DNA of 64,000 nt from Rufibacter glacialis (GCF_008271745.1 NZ_VKKZ01000026.1:62001-126000), one strand, 5' to 3'. Positions 17,397 through 26,934 are shown, numbered from the stretch's first letter. Program-made: numbers and translations. Notes: generated from the letters alone by a model not told the origin.

Positions 17397-17418
17397 AATT
17401 ATTCTGTGAAGGTGGTTT

Positions 17419-17529
17419 TTACGTGTCCAGTAGCCCCTCTGTGGTAACCTCGTCTTCAGGGAATGCCCTCAGAAGCAGGTAAGAGGCGGCCACGCTGGTG
17501 ACGGCAATAGCGATCATCAAGGCTTTCAT
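17419..17529 (-). CDS. Small hypothetical protein, 36 residues, one hydrophobic segment
   Basis: An ATG-to-TAA frame encodes a 36-residue peptide, starting MKALMIAIAVTSVAAS and ending in an acidic tail with EDEVTTEGLLDT. The N-terminal 22 residues form one hydrophobic helix (membrane anchor or signal). It starts 21 bases after the stop of the larger gene upstream, in the same direction, and is followed by a strong terminator, so it is placed as the last gene of that unit. I do not recognise a family. Support comes from context, clean start and stop, and protein-like composition. Confidence 0.5.
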   Translation of the reverse strand: MKALMIAIAVTSVAASYLLLRAFPEDEVTTEGLLDT

Positions 17530-17550
17530 AGGCTTGCTGACGTCCAGTGG

Positions 17551-18522
17551 TTAGTAGCGCCGCGGGTTGTGGTCGCGGTTGTAGTGCCGTGAATCATCAT
17601 CACCTGAATCCGTCTCATCTGACCACCGGGGACCTCTTTCCGTGCCTCTGTCCTGGGGGGAACGGTATTCGTGGTCATGGCGGCGGCTGTCGTGGTCTGG
17701 TTGGCTTTGGTCTGAGTTGCGGTTGAACAGGTTCCGCACGCCGTGCTTCATGTCTTGCCAGGCTTCGCGTACGCCTTCGCCCATGTCGCCTAATACATCG
17801 CCTTTGTCACGGTCTGCGCGGCGGCCGTTGTTGTCCGTGTAGCGGTGCTCGTCGTACCAGGTGTGGTTGCCGCTGCCGTAGCGGTAGTCATCATCTTTGT
17901 ACCGGCTGCGGCCGCCCGGCCAGTCATTGTAGGGGTTGTCATCTGGGCGGGGAAGCTCGGTGCGCACGCCCCGTGATTCCATGTACCCGCCGCGGTAGTA
18001 GTTCTCATTGGTGTCATCTCTGCGGCGTTGCTCAGAGATCCGGTTGTCTGGGTGCACATTCTCATGCCCCTGGCCATACGAATCCTGGCGGGCCGAATAG
18101 TTGCCGCGGCCGTCTCCGTGCGAGGAATAGGTGCCGCTGTTCTGGCTACCGGCAAAGCCCCGGCCTTGCTGCGGCCCGGAGTAGGTGCTGTTCCCGCGGC
18201 CGTCCCCGTAGTTCAGGCTGTCAGGGTTGCGGTACGCGCTGTATTCCTGTTGGCCGTAGTGTTTGCTCAGGCTGGCACCCCGGTCTGCGTTAGACGTACG
18301 CTCATGCGTGTCTTCTGGGAAGTGGCTGTGGGTCTGGTTGCTGTACCCGGTATGGAAATGGTTGCCGGCGTCCCAGTGGCGGTCTTCCGGACGGTGCTGC
18401 TGCTGCGGGTTCTGCTGGTGCCTCTGCTGGTCGCGTTGGTATAATTCCCGGCCCCGTTGGTGGTTCTCGGCGTCACCGCCCTGGCCAGGTCTGATGTACT
18501 GGTTTCTTTTATTTTCCTCCAT
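17551..18522 (-). CDS. Low-complexity hydrophilic, probably disordered protein
   Basis: About 323 residues starting at MEENKRNQYIRPGQ; an upstream in-frame Met at 18573 adds 17 unrelated residues and is less likely. Composition is dominated by Gly, Asn, Asp, Arg, Gln, His, Tyr and Ser with almost no hydrophobic core. Repeated words include GDGRGN (three times) and YxxGG. One short stretch, LGDMGEGVREAWQDMKHGVRNLF, could form an amphipathic helix near the C terminus. This resembles hydrophilin-like or stress-related proteins, but no function is established. It is followed by a 36-residue ORF and a terminator. Confidence 0.75.
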   Translation of the reverse strand: MEENKRNQYIRPGQGGDAENHQRGRELYQRDQQRHQQNPQQQHRPEDRHWDAGNHFHTGYSNQTHSHFPEDTHERTSNADRGASLSKHYGQQEYSAYRNPDSLNYGDGRGNSTYSGPQQGRGFAGSQNSGTYSSHGDGRGNYSARQDSYGQGHENVHPDNRISEQRRRDDTNENYYRGGYMESRGVRTELPRPDDNPYNDWPGGRSRYKDDDYRYGSGNHTWYDEHRYTDNNGRRADRDKGDVLGDMGEGVREAWQDMKHGVRNLFNRNSDQSQPDHDSRRHDHEYRSPQDRGTERGPRWSDETDSGDDDSRHYNRDHNPRRY

Positions 18523-18723
18523 GATTGTATCATTTAAGTAGAAAAAACAATGCCTCTGGTTAGAGAGGAACACAGACCTATGTACGATACCTTGGCCAGA
18601 GAGTTAAGCTGCTGATTCTTTCTGCCTCAGCGTGAGGGTGAACCGAAAGCCCCCCTGGCCCGGGCAGAACCTTTACCGCCGAATGCAGTATGGAGGGGAA
18701 GTAAGACTTTTAGCGTACTTTTT

Positions 18724-18873
18724 ATGAAACGGTATTTACCCCTGCTGGGCGTTTTTTTCTTGTTTTTTCTGGTGATCTCTGGGTTTGCGCATGGGCAGGC
18801 CAAAAGCATTCAAAAAGTACCGGCAGCCCAAGCGGGTTGCCTTCCTGCGCCGGCTGCGGTCCTGGTACCCTGA
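18724..18873 (+). CDS. Possible exported peptide, 49 residues
   Basis: An ATG-to-TGA frame encodes 49 residues. The start, MKRYLPLLGVFFLFFLVISG, followed by FAHGQA, reads as a signal peptide with a plausible cleavage after AHG-QA, leaving a mature peptide of about 24 residues rich in Ala, Pro and Val with one Cys. It stands alone on the plus strand in a 504-base spacer. No family is recognised, and a chance ORF cannot be excluded. Confidence 0.4.
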   Translation: MKRYLPLLGVFFLFFLVISGFAHGQAKSIQKVPAAQAGCLPAPAAVLVP

Positions 18874-18969
18874 TTCCCTTTTCTCTTCCTTTTCCTTAAA
18901 ACGGCCCCTAAACTACCCGTAGAAAACTTTCTGCCGGCAGCGGTGTTGGCTCTCTTGTGCCCTACAGAA

Positions 18970-19006
18970 GAAACGGCGGCCTTGTCTTAGACAAGGCCGC
19001 CGTTTC
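18970..19006. terminator. Perfect 17-base-stem hairpin after the response regulator
   Basis: GAAACGGCGGCCTTGTC and its exact reverse complement enclose three bases. It lies 20 bases past the stop of the minus-strand receiver gene and fits a terminator, although only a short T-rich stretch follows. Confidence 0.7.
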
Positions 19007-19026
19007 AGGTCTGTTTTATTCTAACC

Positions 19027-19431
19027 TCAGGCAAAGTGCGCCGCCAAGATCTCGCGCACGTGGGCTTCTTCCAGGGGTTTGGAGATGTGCTGCTCCACGG
19101 CATTGTACTTCTTGAGCTTCTCCAGGTCATAGAAGCTGGCCGAGGAAGTCAGCATCATGACCACAATGCAGTTCTGGGTGGTTTCCGGCAATTGGTGGTA
19201 TTTGTCCAGGAACTCAAAGCCATCCATCACGGGCATTTTGATGTCCAGGAACATGAGGTCTGGCAGCGAGGCTCCCTGGGCAACGGCATTGTTCAGGAAC
19301 GTAAGCGCTTCTTCGCCGTTGTTGACCACCTCAATGCGCTCCGCAATCTCCATACGGGTGAGCAGGCGCTTGTTCAGGAAATTGGTGGTTTCGTCGTCGT
19401 CAACCAATAAAATCAGGTTTAACCTTTTCAT
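19027..19431 (-). CDS. Single-domain response regulator (CheY/Rcp1-like)
   Basis: A 134-residue stand-alone receiver domain. The acidic pocket is VDDDE (residues 10-14), the phospho-acceptor is Asp63 in MFLDIKMP, with Thr95 in MLTSS and Lys118 in ISKPL. There is no output domain, so it must act by protein contact or as a phosphate sink. It starts 25 bases after the stop of the large PAS histidine kinase on the same strand, so that kinase is the likely phosphodonor. Confidence 0.93.
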   Translation of the reverse strand: MKRLNLILLVDDDETTNFLNKRLLTRMEIAERIEVVNNGEEALTFLNNAVAQGASLPDLMFLDIKMPVMDGFEFLDKYHQLPETTQNCIVVMMLTSSASFYDLEKLKKYNAVEQHISKPLEEAHVREILAAHFA

Positions 19432-19456
19432 AGGACAAATATAGAAAGCGCGTACG

Positions 19457-22400
19457 CTAATGGATGCTGTTTTTCAAATAAATGGTGAAGGTGGTGCCCT
19501 GGTTCACCTGGCTTTCCACCTGAATGCGGCCCCCGTTCTTCTGCACAATGCGGTTTAGGATGTACAGGCCCAGGCCAGATCCTTCTACGTGGTTGTGGAA
19601 GCGTTTGAACATCTGGAACATCTTGGCACCGTGTTTCTCCAGGTCCATGCCCATGCCGTTGTCCTGTACCGTGAGCACCGTGTAGTCCTGCTGGCGGCAG
19701 GTGTGCAGATGCACGCTGGGCGGGCGCTCCGGGGACCGGTATTTCACGGCGTTGCTGATCAGGTTGTAGAAAATGCTCTTCAGGTTCACGCGGGAAAAGA
19801 AAAGCTGCGGCACCTGGCTGAAATCATGGGTAACCTGCGCCCCTGAATTCTGGATCAGGTCCTGGATACTGAGGCGTACTTCGTCCACCAACTCCAGGAG
19901 GTCTATTTCTTCCTGGTGCGCGTCTATTTCCTTCTGCACTTTCACGATCTCTGCCAGGTCTGAGATGGTGGCGTTGATCTGCTTGAGCGATTTGTTGAAC
20001 ATGTTGATCAGGAGCGGCGCGTCTGGGTCATGGAACGTGGCTCCTTTGGTGAGCTCCTGAAAGATGCTGGCCATGTTGATGATGGGCAGCTTAAGGTCAT
20101 GCGAGGCGGTATAGACAAAGCTGTCCAGGTCTTCGTTGATGCTGCGGAGCTCGCGGTTGGTCTGCTCCATGAGCGCTTCATTGCGTTTCTGGTCTTCTAT
20201 CTCCGTACAGGTGCCAAACCACATGGTGATGTTGCCTTCCTGGTCCTGCTGCGGAAGGGCGCGCGCCAGAAACCACCGCCACTCGCCGTCTGAAGCCCGT
20301 TTGAAGCGGTACTCCACTTCATAGGGCTCACCGGTGCGCAGGGAGTGGTTCCAACGGGCAAATGCCCTTTCCTGGTCGTCTGGGTGCAGGAGGTTGTTCC
20401 ACATGCGGGTGCCCTTGCTGGCTTCCACGTCATAGCCGGTGTACTCCACCCATTGCTTGTTGAAGTAGTTGTGGTAGCCGTCTGGGGTGGTGGTCCAGAC
20501 CAACTGGGGCATGCTGTCTGCCAGGAACTGGAAATTCTGGATGCTTTCCTGCAGTTCCAGGAGCATCTTTTTCTGGTCCTGGATATCAGTGTGGGAACCT
20601 ACCCATAAGGTTATGCTGCCGGCTTCATCGCGCATGGGCACCGCCCGTACCAGAAACCAACGGTACTCTGCACTGTTTTTGGTGCGCCAGCGGTTCTCTA
20701 CCATGTAGGGCTCCCCGGTGGCCAGGGAATGGGCCCAGTGGGTATGGGTGATGCCCAGGTCATCTGGGTGGATGAAATGCTCCCAGCCCCAGCCAGTCAG
20801 TTCTGCCTGCGTGGTGCCCAGATAGTCATACCATTGGCGGCTATAGTACTCCACGTAGCCGTCTGGCTTGGCCGTAAAGGTCATGTGGGGCAGGGCATCC
20901 AGAATCCTGAGGGTGCGTTCATGCGAGACCTGCAGTTCCTGCGCCAGTTGGGCGGCCTCGTTCTGCACCCGCACCTGCTCGGTTACCTCTACAATCAGGA
21001 TCATGATGCCTTCCACGGCGTGGTGCTCATTGAAGAGGGGTTGGTACATGAAATTGAAGTATCCCAGTTCCAGTTCCCCCGTGCCGTGGCGGTCCAGGTA
21101 CGCTGGGGTCTCTGACCCTAGATGCAATTCGCCGGTGGTGAAAACCTCCTGGATGATCTCAAAGAAACCCTGCTCCTCCAATTCTGGGAGCGCTTCCCTA
21201 AAAGGCTTCCCAATGGTGTCTCGGTTGCCCACCAGTTGTTTGAACTGGGGGGTGGCAAAGTCAACGGTCCAGTTGCTGCCTTTGAGCACGGCAAACTGCA
21301 CCGGCGCCTGCGATAGCATGCGCTTGACGTACTCATCGCGCTCCTGCAATTTCTGCTGGATGTCTTTTTGCTCCTGGATATCAGTGTCTACCCCTATCCA
21401 TGCTTTGATAGTGCCTTCTTCATTCTTCAAAGGGGTGGCCCGCATGGTAAACCAGTGGTACTCGCCGTCAGAGGCCCGTTTCAGGCGGGCTTCGTTCAGG
21501 TATTCCTGGCCGGTGCGCAGGGCGGTAGTCCAGTTGTGAATGGTGGATGCCAGGTCATCTGGGTGCACCACCTTGTCCCAGCCCTCATCTGGCCCGGTGT
21601 TGCCGGTGTAGGCGTACCAGGCTTTGTTGAAGTAGTAGATGGTACCGTCTGCGTGGGCTACCCAGGCAATCTCAGGAATGCCTTCCAGCAGGGCGCGCAC
21701 GTGCTGCTCGCTGGCTTTCAGGTCCGCGGCATACTGGTTTTTCTCGGTGAGGTCCAGCATGGCCCCAATCATGCGCCGGGGCGTGCCGGCCTCGTCACGC
21801 GACACCACGCCCCGGTCAAAGATGTCTGCGTAGGTGCCGTCTGCTTTCCGGAAACGGTATTCGTCTTGCCAGTTGGTGCCGCCGTTGTCAATCACCTGGT
21901 GAATGCCTTCCACTACCCGTTCCGCATCTTGGGGGTGCAGGCGGCCGTACCAGGAGTTGATGTCGTGCTCTATTTCTTCTTCCTTATAGCCAAAACTGGT
22001 CTTAAACCCGTTGTTCCACCAGATGGAGTCATCTTTCAGGTTCCAGTCCCAGATCACGTCATTGGTGGCGGTGGCCAGCAGCTCAAACCGCTTCATGTTC
22101 TCCTTCGCCAGCCGTTCGTTTTCCTGCTGGGGCGCAATGTCAATGATGGTGCCCAGCATGCGGTAGGGGTTTCCTTCCGCATCATACAGGATATAGCCGT
22201 GGTCCATGACATGGGTGTAGGTGCCATCGGCTTTCAGGAAACGGTATTTGCCAGTCCAAGATTTTTCTTTCTTCCTGACCACCAGGTTAAGGCTGTCGCG
22301 CAACTGCTCATACTCTGCGGGGTGCACACGGGCATCCCACTGGTCTGGGCTTTCGCCCTGGGCCGAGACGGGGTACCCAAAAAGCTGCGTGAAATTATCT

Positions 22401-22930
22401 CCCCAATAGAATTTGCCACTTTTCACGTCATAGTCCCAGGAAGCGCCGCCAGACGCCTCTACAAACGCCCGCAGACTGCCCTGGGTGATCTCTTGCTCCT
22501 CCCGCTGTCTGTGTAGCTCTGTTACATCTACCACGTGGTGGAGAAGGTAGAGCACCTCGCCCTGGGCATTGAGAACGGGCTTGTTGTAGGGGTGCCAGTA
22601 TTTTTCCTCAAAGCCATCGCTCTGCGGACGGGGAACGTCATAGCGTTGAAGCGCCATCTTATGCGGCACCTTGTGGTCTCTGGCAAACTCCAATGACTGC
22701 TTGAGGTTGAGCACGCCTTCTGGTTTTTCCAGCTGGGGATTAGCTGGGAAGACCTCAAAAAGGTACCTGCCCAGGATAGACCGGTCTTTGAACGTGGCGG
22801 CCAGGTAAGCATCAGTGGCTTCCAGAATGGTGAGGTCAGGCGACAGGACCAGGTAAAGCCCGGGCAAAGCCTGGACAATGAGCGCCAAGTCAAGGGGAGG
22901 GGCAGACGTGGGAGAAGACATCATGTGCAT
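19457..22930 (-). CDS. Multi-PAS sensor histidine kinase
   Basis: A 1157-residue kinase without a signal peptide or membrane helices, so probably cytoplasmic. About seven PAS/PAC modules run from residue 15 to about 920; most end in a recognisable PAC segment (for example MLGTIIDI, WIGVDTDIQEQK, WVGSHTDIQDQK, WFGTCTEIEDQK). The dimerisation/phosphoacceptor domain follows, with His944 in YTASHDLKLP. The HATPase domain has N box NLISNAVKYR, G1 VQDNGMGMD and G2 GSGLGLYIL. It is transcribed just ahead of a single-domain receiver. No cofactor can be assigned to the PAS domains by eye. The first Met is kept although a Met three residues later is possible. Confidence 0.93.
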   Translation of the reverse strand: MHMMSSPTSAPPLDLALIVQALPGLYLVLSPDLTILEATDAYLAATFKDRSILGRYLFEVFPANPQLEKPEGVLNLKQSLEFARDHKVPHKMALQRYDVPRPQSDGFEEKYWHPYNKPVLNAQGEVLYLLHHVVDVTELHRQREEQEITQGSLRAFVEASGGASWDYDVKSGKFYWGDNFTQLFGYPVSAQGESPDQWDARVHPAEYEQLRDSLNLVVRKKEKSWTGKYRFLKADGTYTHVMDHGYILYDAEGNPYRMLGTIIDIAPQQENERLAKENMKRFELLATATNDVIWDWNLKDDSIWWNNGFKTSFGYKEEEIEHDINSWYGRLHPQDAERVVEGIHQVIDNGGTNWQDEYRFRKADGTYADIFDRGVVSRDEAGTPRRMIGAMLDLTEKNQYAADLKASEQHVRALLEGIPEIAWVAHADGTIYYFNKAWYAYTGNTGPDEGWDKVVHPDDLASTIHNWTTALRTGQEYLNEARLKRASDGEYHWFTMRATPLKNEEGTIKAWIGVDTDIQEQKDIQQKLQERDEYVKRMLSQAPVQFAVLKGSNWTVDFATPQFKQLVGNRDTIGKPFREALPELEEQGFFEIIQEVFTTGELHLGSETPAYLDRHGTGELELGYFNFMYQPLFNEHHAVEGIMILIVEVTEQVRVQNEAAQLAQELQVSHERTLRILDALPHMTFTAKPDGYVEYYSRQWYDYLGTTQAELTGWGWEHFIHPDDLGITHTHWAHSLATGEPYMVENRWRTKNSAEYRWFLVRAVPMRDEAGSITLWVGSHTDIQDQKKMLLELQESIQNFQFLADSMPQLVWTTTPDGYHNYFNKQWVEYTGYDVEASKGTRMWNNLLHPDDQERAFARWNHSLRTGEPYEVEYRFKRASDGEWRWFLARALPQQDQEGNITMWFGTCTEIEDQKRNEALMEQTNRELRSINEDLDSFVYTASHDLKLPIINMASIFQELTKGATFHDPDAPLLINMFNKSLKQINATISDLAEIVKVQKEIDAHQEEIDLLELVDEVRLSIQDLIQNSGAQVTHDFSQVPQLFFSRVNLKSIFYNLISNAVKYRSPERPPSVHLHTCRQQDYTVLTVQDNGMGMDLEKHGAKMFQMFKRFHNHVEGSGLGLYILNRIVQKNGGRIQVESQVNQGTTFTIYLKNSIH

Positions 22931-23001
22931 TAAAGCATTGAATTCTGGAAAAGATGCCCTGGGGATTTCCCGGTAGCATAGGTATCACCGGAACGCGGGT
23001 T

Positions 23002-23047
23002 TAACCGCTGGCGGGGGCTTTTCAGGAAAAGGCCCCGCCGGCGGTTA
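23002..23047. terminator. Hairpin overlapping the mfd stop codon
   Basis: A 22-base imperfect stem (TAACCGCTGGCGGGG arm, two mismatches) with a 2-base loop includes the mfd stop codon. There is no T run, so it may block 3' decay rather than act as a classical terminator. Confidence 0.6.
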
Positions 23048-26000
23048 TGCCTGCAGTTCTTTGAAGATGGCTTTGGCTTCCTCTAACGTGGAAACATCTT
23101 CTACTGTCACAATCAGCTTGTCTTTGGCCTCTTTGAGCCTTGACCGGCGAGAATGTTGCTGCACGTACTGCAAGATGCGGCTGAAAGTGTCTGACTGGAA
23201 GAAAGCGTCATTGTTCTGGCTGGGAATGTAGCCCTTGAGCGTGTCTTTCTTCAACGTGAGTTTCTCAAAGCCCAAATGGCAGGCTTCCCAGCGCATCTTC
23301 ACAATGTTTACCAGTTGCTCTACCTCAGGGGGCAGTGGCCCAAACCGGTCTACCATGCCCTCTACCAGCTTCTGCAGGGTCTCCAGGTCTTTCACGCGGT
23401 CCAGCTTGCTGTACATCTGTAAACGCTCTGTAATGTTGCTGATGTAGGAGTCCGGGATAAGAATCTCCAGGTCTGTTTCCACAGAACACTCCCTGATGGG
23501 GTCCAGCAGTTTGTCGGTCTCCAGTTCTTTGAAGAACAGGTCCCGGAACTCGGTCTCCTTCAGTTCCTGCACGGCCTCGTCCAGGATCTGGTGGTAGGCC
23601 TCAAAGCCCAGGTCATTGATGAAGCCGCTCTGCTCGCCGCCCAGCATGTTGCCCGCCCCGCGGATGTCCAGGTCGCGCATGGCGATCTTGAAGCCCTCGC
23701 CCAGGTCAGAGAACTCTTCCAGGGTACTCAGGCGCTTGCGGGCATCAGACGGCAGTCCGGATACAGGCGGGGTTAACAGATAGCAATAGGCTTTCTTGTT
23801 GGACCGGCCCACGCGCCCGCGCATCTGGTGCAGATCACTCAACCCGAACATGTGCGCCCGGTTGATGAGGATGGTGTTGGCATTGGGGATATCCAGCCCG
23901 CTTTCAATAATGTTGGTGGAAACCAGCACGTCATACTCGCCCTCCACAAAGCGCATCATGCGTTTCTCCAGCTCCTCGGGGTCCATCTGGCCGTGGGCGT
24001 AGGTGACTTTGGCATCGGGCACCAGTTTGAGGATCAGGTTGGCCATCTCTTCAATATCAGCGATGCGGTTGTGCACGAAGAAGACCTGGCCTTTGCGTTT
24101 GAGTTCATACGCCACCGCGTCTCTGATGAGCGTATCTTCAAATACGTGCAGCTCGGTTTGTACCGGCTGGCGGTTAGGCGGCGGCGTGGCAATCACTGAA
24201 AGATCACGGGCCCCCATCAAGGAGAAATGCAGCGTGCGCGGAATAGGGGTGGCTGTCAAGGTGAGCGTGTCTACGTTTACCTTTATTTCCTTAAGCCGGT
24301 CTTTCGTTTTCACCCCGAATTTCTGTTCCTCGTCAATCACCAGCAAACCCAGGTTCTTGAACTTGACGTCTTTGCTGGCCAGCCGGTGCGTCCCGATCAG
24401 GATATCGGTCTTGCCTTCGGCCACGCGGCCCAGAGTCTCTTTGATCTGTTTGGTGGTCTTGAACCGGTTGATGTATTCTACCTGCACCGGGAAAGCCTCT
24501 AGCCGGTCTCTGAAGGTTTTGTAGTGCTGCATGGCCAGGATGGTGGTGGGCACCAGCACGGCCACCTGCTTGCCGTCACAGGCGGCTTTAAAGGCTGCCC
24601 GTATGGCCACCTCGGTTTTCCCGAAGCCCACGTCGCCGCAAACCAGCCGGTCCATGGGGTGGGGCAGCTCCATGTCGTTTTTCACGTCCTCGGTGGCCTT
24701 GCCCTGGTCTGGGGTGTCTTCATAGATGAACGAAGACTCCAGTTCGGCTTGTAAAAAGCCATCTCGGGAGTAGGCGTAGCCGGGGGCTTTCTTGCGTTTG
24801 GCATACAGAGAGATCAGCTCGGCGGCAATGTCTTTGACTTTGCTCTTGACTTTCTTCTTCTTGTTCTCCCACTCCGGCGAGCCCAGCTTGCTCATGGTGG
24901 GCGGGGTGCCTTCTTTGCCCGTGTATTTGCTGATCTTGTGCAACGAGTGGATGCTCACGTAGAGCAAATCATCATCGCGGTAAATAAGCCGGATGGCTTC
25001 CTGCAGGCGACCACCTACCTCTACTTTCTCCAGCCCCGCAAACCGCCCAATGCCGTAGTCCATGTGCGTGACATAGTCGCCGGGTTTGAGGGTGCGCAGC
25101 TCTTTGAGGGTGAGCGCCTTGGACTTGGAATAGCCTTCGCGGGTCTTATGCTTGTAGAAACGCTCAAACAGCTGGTGGTCGGTGTAGCACACCAGCTTCA
25201 CCAGATCATCCACAAACCCTTCGCGCAGGGCCAGCATCAAATGGTGGAACCGCACGTCATGGTCTAACTCGTCAAAGATGGTGGTCAATCGGTCGGCCTG
25301 GCGGGGCGACTCCGCAGCGATGACGTTTACGTAGTCTTTGCTCTGGTTCTCGTGCAGGTTGGCCACCAGCCGCTGGAAATCCTTGTTGAACGAGGGCTGC
25401 GGATGCGCCTGGAACTGCACCACCTGGGCGTTTTTGAAGTTGAAGCGCTTGCCAAACTCCACCAGGGTGAAACCTTCCAAGGATTTCTTGAAGGCCTTGC
25501 CAGACTCAAACAGCGCCTCTGGCTTAGAGACGATCTGCACGCCGGCGCTGCCTTCCAGCATCTCCTGAAACGCCTGTTCCGCTTTCTCAAAAGACTCTGT
25601 GACCACCTCTACGGTCTGCCGGTAATCCTTTACCCAGATCTTGGTGTCCTCGGGGATAAAGTCCAGGAACGATTCGCGGGTCTCCTGGAGCAGTTTGGTC
25701 TGCACGTTGGGGATGATGGAGATCTGCTTTTTCTGCTCCACGCTCAGCTGCGTGTTGGGGTCAAAGGTTCTGATGCTCTCTATTTCATCACCGAACATCT
25801 CTAGCCGGAACGGCAATTCATTGGCATAGGAGAACACGTCTACAATGCCCCCGCGAACGGCGAACTGACCCGCCTCATACACGAAATCTGTGCGTTCAAA
25901 GTCATAGCTGGCCAGCATCTCCGTGAGGAAATTCACGTCCAGTTTCTCCCCTACCTTGGCACCCAGCGTATTGGCCACCAACGACTTCTTGTTGATGACT

Positions 26001-26401
26001 TTCTCGGTGAGGGCTTCGGGGTAGGTGACAATGAGGGCTCCGGCGCCGGCACGGTCGTTGAGGCGGTTGAGCACCTCGGCGCGCAGCAGGATGTTGGCGT
26101 TCTCTGTGTGGTCAAACTGGTAGGCCCGCTTGTAGGAACTGGGGAACAGGAGCACTTCCTGGCCTTCTTCCAGCAGGTTAGAGAGGTCGCTGTAGAAATA
26201 GGCGGCTTCCTCGCGGTCATGCAAGATGAAGAGGTGGGTGTTAGCGTGCATGGTCTGCAAGGCAGAGGCCACCACGGCGTCTAAGCTGCCCACCAATCCT
26301 TTTAACTGTATATGTTGAGGTTCAGGAGTCTGCAGGTGCTGGGCCACGGTTTGCACCACGGGGTCCTGCCGGTACAGCTCCAAAAATTGAGTTGCTTTCA
26401 A
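23045..26401 (-). CDS. mfd: Transcription-repair coupling factor
   Basis: Mfd displaces RNA polymerase stalled at DNA damage and recruits UvrA. The 1118-residue length is normal. An N-terminal UvrB-homology region is followed by the CarD/RID domain (ELRTLKPGDYVTHMDYGIGRF, near residue 435). The SF2 translocase has Walker A CGDVGFGKTEVA, the DEEQ box VIDEEQKFGVK and motif VI QMRGRVGRS. The C-terminal TRCF domain ends the protein. It is a single gene with its own putative -7 element and a hairpin at its end. Confidence 0.97.
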   Translation of the reverse strand: MKATQFLELYRQDPVVQTVAQHLQTPEPQHIQLKGLVGSLDAVVASALQTMHANTHLFILHDREEAAYFYSDLSNLLEEGQEVLLFPSSYKRAYQFDHTENANILLRAEVLNRLNDRAGAGALIVTYPEALTEKVINKKSLVANTLGAKVGEKLDVNFLTEMLASYDFERTDFVYEAGQFAVRGGIVDVFSYANELPFRLEMFGDEIESIRTFDPNTQLSVEQKKQISIIPNVQTKLLQETRESFLDFIPEDTKIWVKDYRQTVEVVTESFEKAEQAFQEMLEGSAGVQIVSKPEALFESGKAFKKSLEGFTLVEFGKRFNFKNAQVVQFQAHPQPSFNKDFQRLVANLHENQSKDYVNVIAAESPRQADRLTTIFDELDHDVRFHHLMLALREGFVDDLVKLVCYTDHQLFERFYKHKTREGYSKSKALTLKELRTLKPGDYVTHMDYGIGRFAGLEKVEVGGRLQEAIRLIYRDDDLLYVSIHSLHKISKYTGKEGTPPTMSKLGSPEWENKKKKVKSKVKDIAAELISLYAKRKKAPGYAYSRDGFLQAELESSFIYEDTPDQGKATEDVKNDMELPHPMDRLVCGDVGFGKTEVAIRAAFKAACDGKQVAVLVPTTILAMQHYKTFRDRLEAFPVQVEYINRFKTTKQIKETLGRVAEGKTDILIGTHRLASKDVKFKNLGLLVIDEEQKFGVKTKDRLKEIKVNVDTLTLTATPIPRTLHFSLMGARDLSVIATPPPNRQPVQTELHVFEDTLIRDAVAYELKRKGQVFFVHNRIADIEEMANLILKLVPDAKVTYAHGQMDPEELEKRMMRFVEGEYDVLVSTNIIESGLDIPNANTILINRAHMFGLSDLHQMRGRVGRSNKKAYCYLLTPPVSGLPSDARKRLSTLEEFSDLGEGFKIAMRDLDIRGAGNMLGGEQSGFINDLGFEAYHQILDEAVQELKETEFRDLFFKELETDKLLDPIRECSVETDLEILIPDSYISNITERLQMYSKLDRVKDLETLQKLVEGMVDRFGPLPPEVEQLVNIVKMRWEACHLGFEKLTLKKDTLKGYIPSQNNDAFFQSDTFSRILQYVQQHSRRSRLKEAKDKLIVTVEDVSTLEEAKAIFKELQA

Positions 26402-26934
26402 GGGTACATCTTTTCTGGAAGAACAGTAGCAAAGCTAGCCATTCTTGTTGGTTACTGGAAACGCGGGGCAGCAAGGGTAAGTTGCTTTAATTTGACGAAG
26501 GAGTGAGGTGGTGAATGGTTTTGGGGTGTTTTGTGAAAAACGTGCTCCGGAGACCTTGTAGCGTTCAGGGGGCCTGCGAGCGTCTGCGTCCACAACACCG
26601 ATTCCCCCTTTGTAGAGGGCATTTACAGCCGCACGAAACCTGCAAGAGAAAGCTATTTGTGCCCGGAAAAAGAAAGGAATTCGTAGGAACAGGTCACAAC
26701 CTGTCCCTACGGATCTGCAACGCTATTCCTGAAATGTTTCCCCTCATCCTACCCTTCTCCCTGGGGGAGAAGGAACTGCGCCCTGGTGTTATAGGCCTGT
26801 TATACAAGAAACAGGCCTATAACAGAAAGTACCTTTTAGAGAAAGTGGCTTTGCCGTAGCGTGAAAACTGAAAAGGAAATAGCACATCAGCACATTGAAT
26901 AATTAGCACATTTACAAATCTTCACATCTCCCAA
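26402..26934. repeat. 533-base spacer of dispersed repeats
   Basis: No coding region is supported. It contains a weak family C-like word at 26551-26595, a CGTAGGAACAGGT/ACCTGTCCCTACG hairpin with one mismatch at 26682-26711, a family E unit (CCCCTCATCCTACCC then CTTCTCCC/GGGAGAAG) at 26740-26773 and a perfect family A-like hairpin GTTATAGGCCTGTT/AACAGGCCTATAAC at 26788-26823. A stretch of repeated AGCACAT/ACAAATCTTCACATC words lies at 26880-26935. Confidence 0.75.
26430..26437 (-). promoter_or_regulatory. Putative -7 element for mfd (TAgcTTTG)
   Basis: On the minus strand the sequence TAGCTTTG matches TAnnTTTG and lies 29 bases before the mfd start. The -33 element is not clear. Confidence 0.45.

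Noticed and set aside
21368-22516. 382-codon antisense ORF inside the PAS kinase gene
   Set aside because: Sense strand encodes clear PAS domains; the antisense frame is a shadow caused by third-position GC bias.
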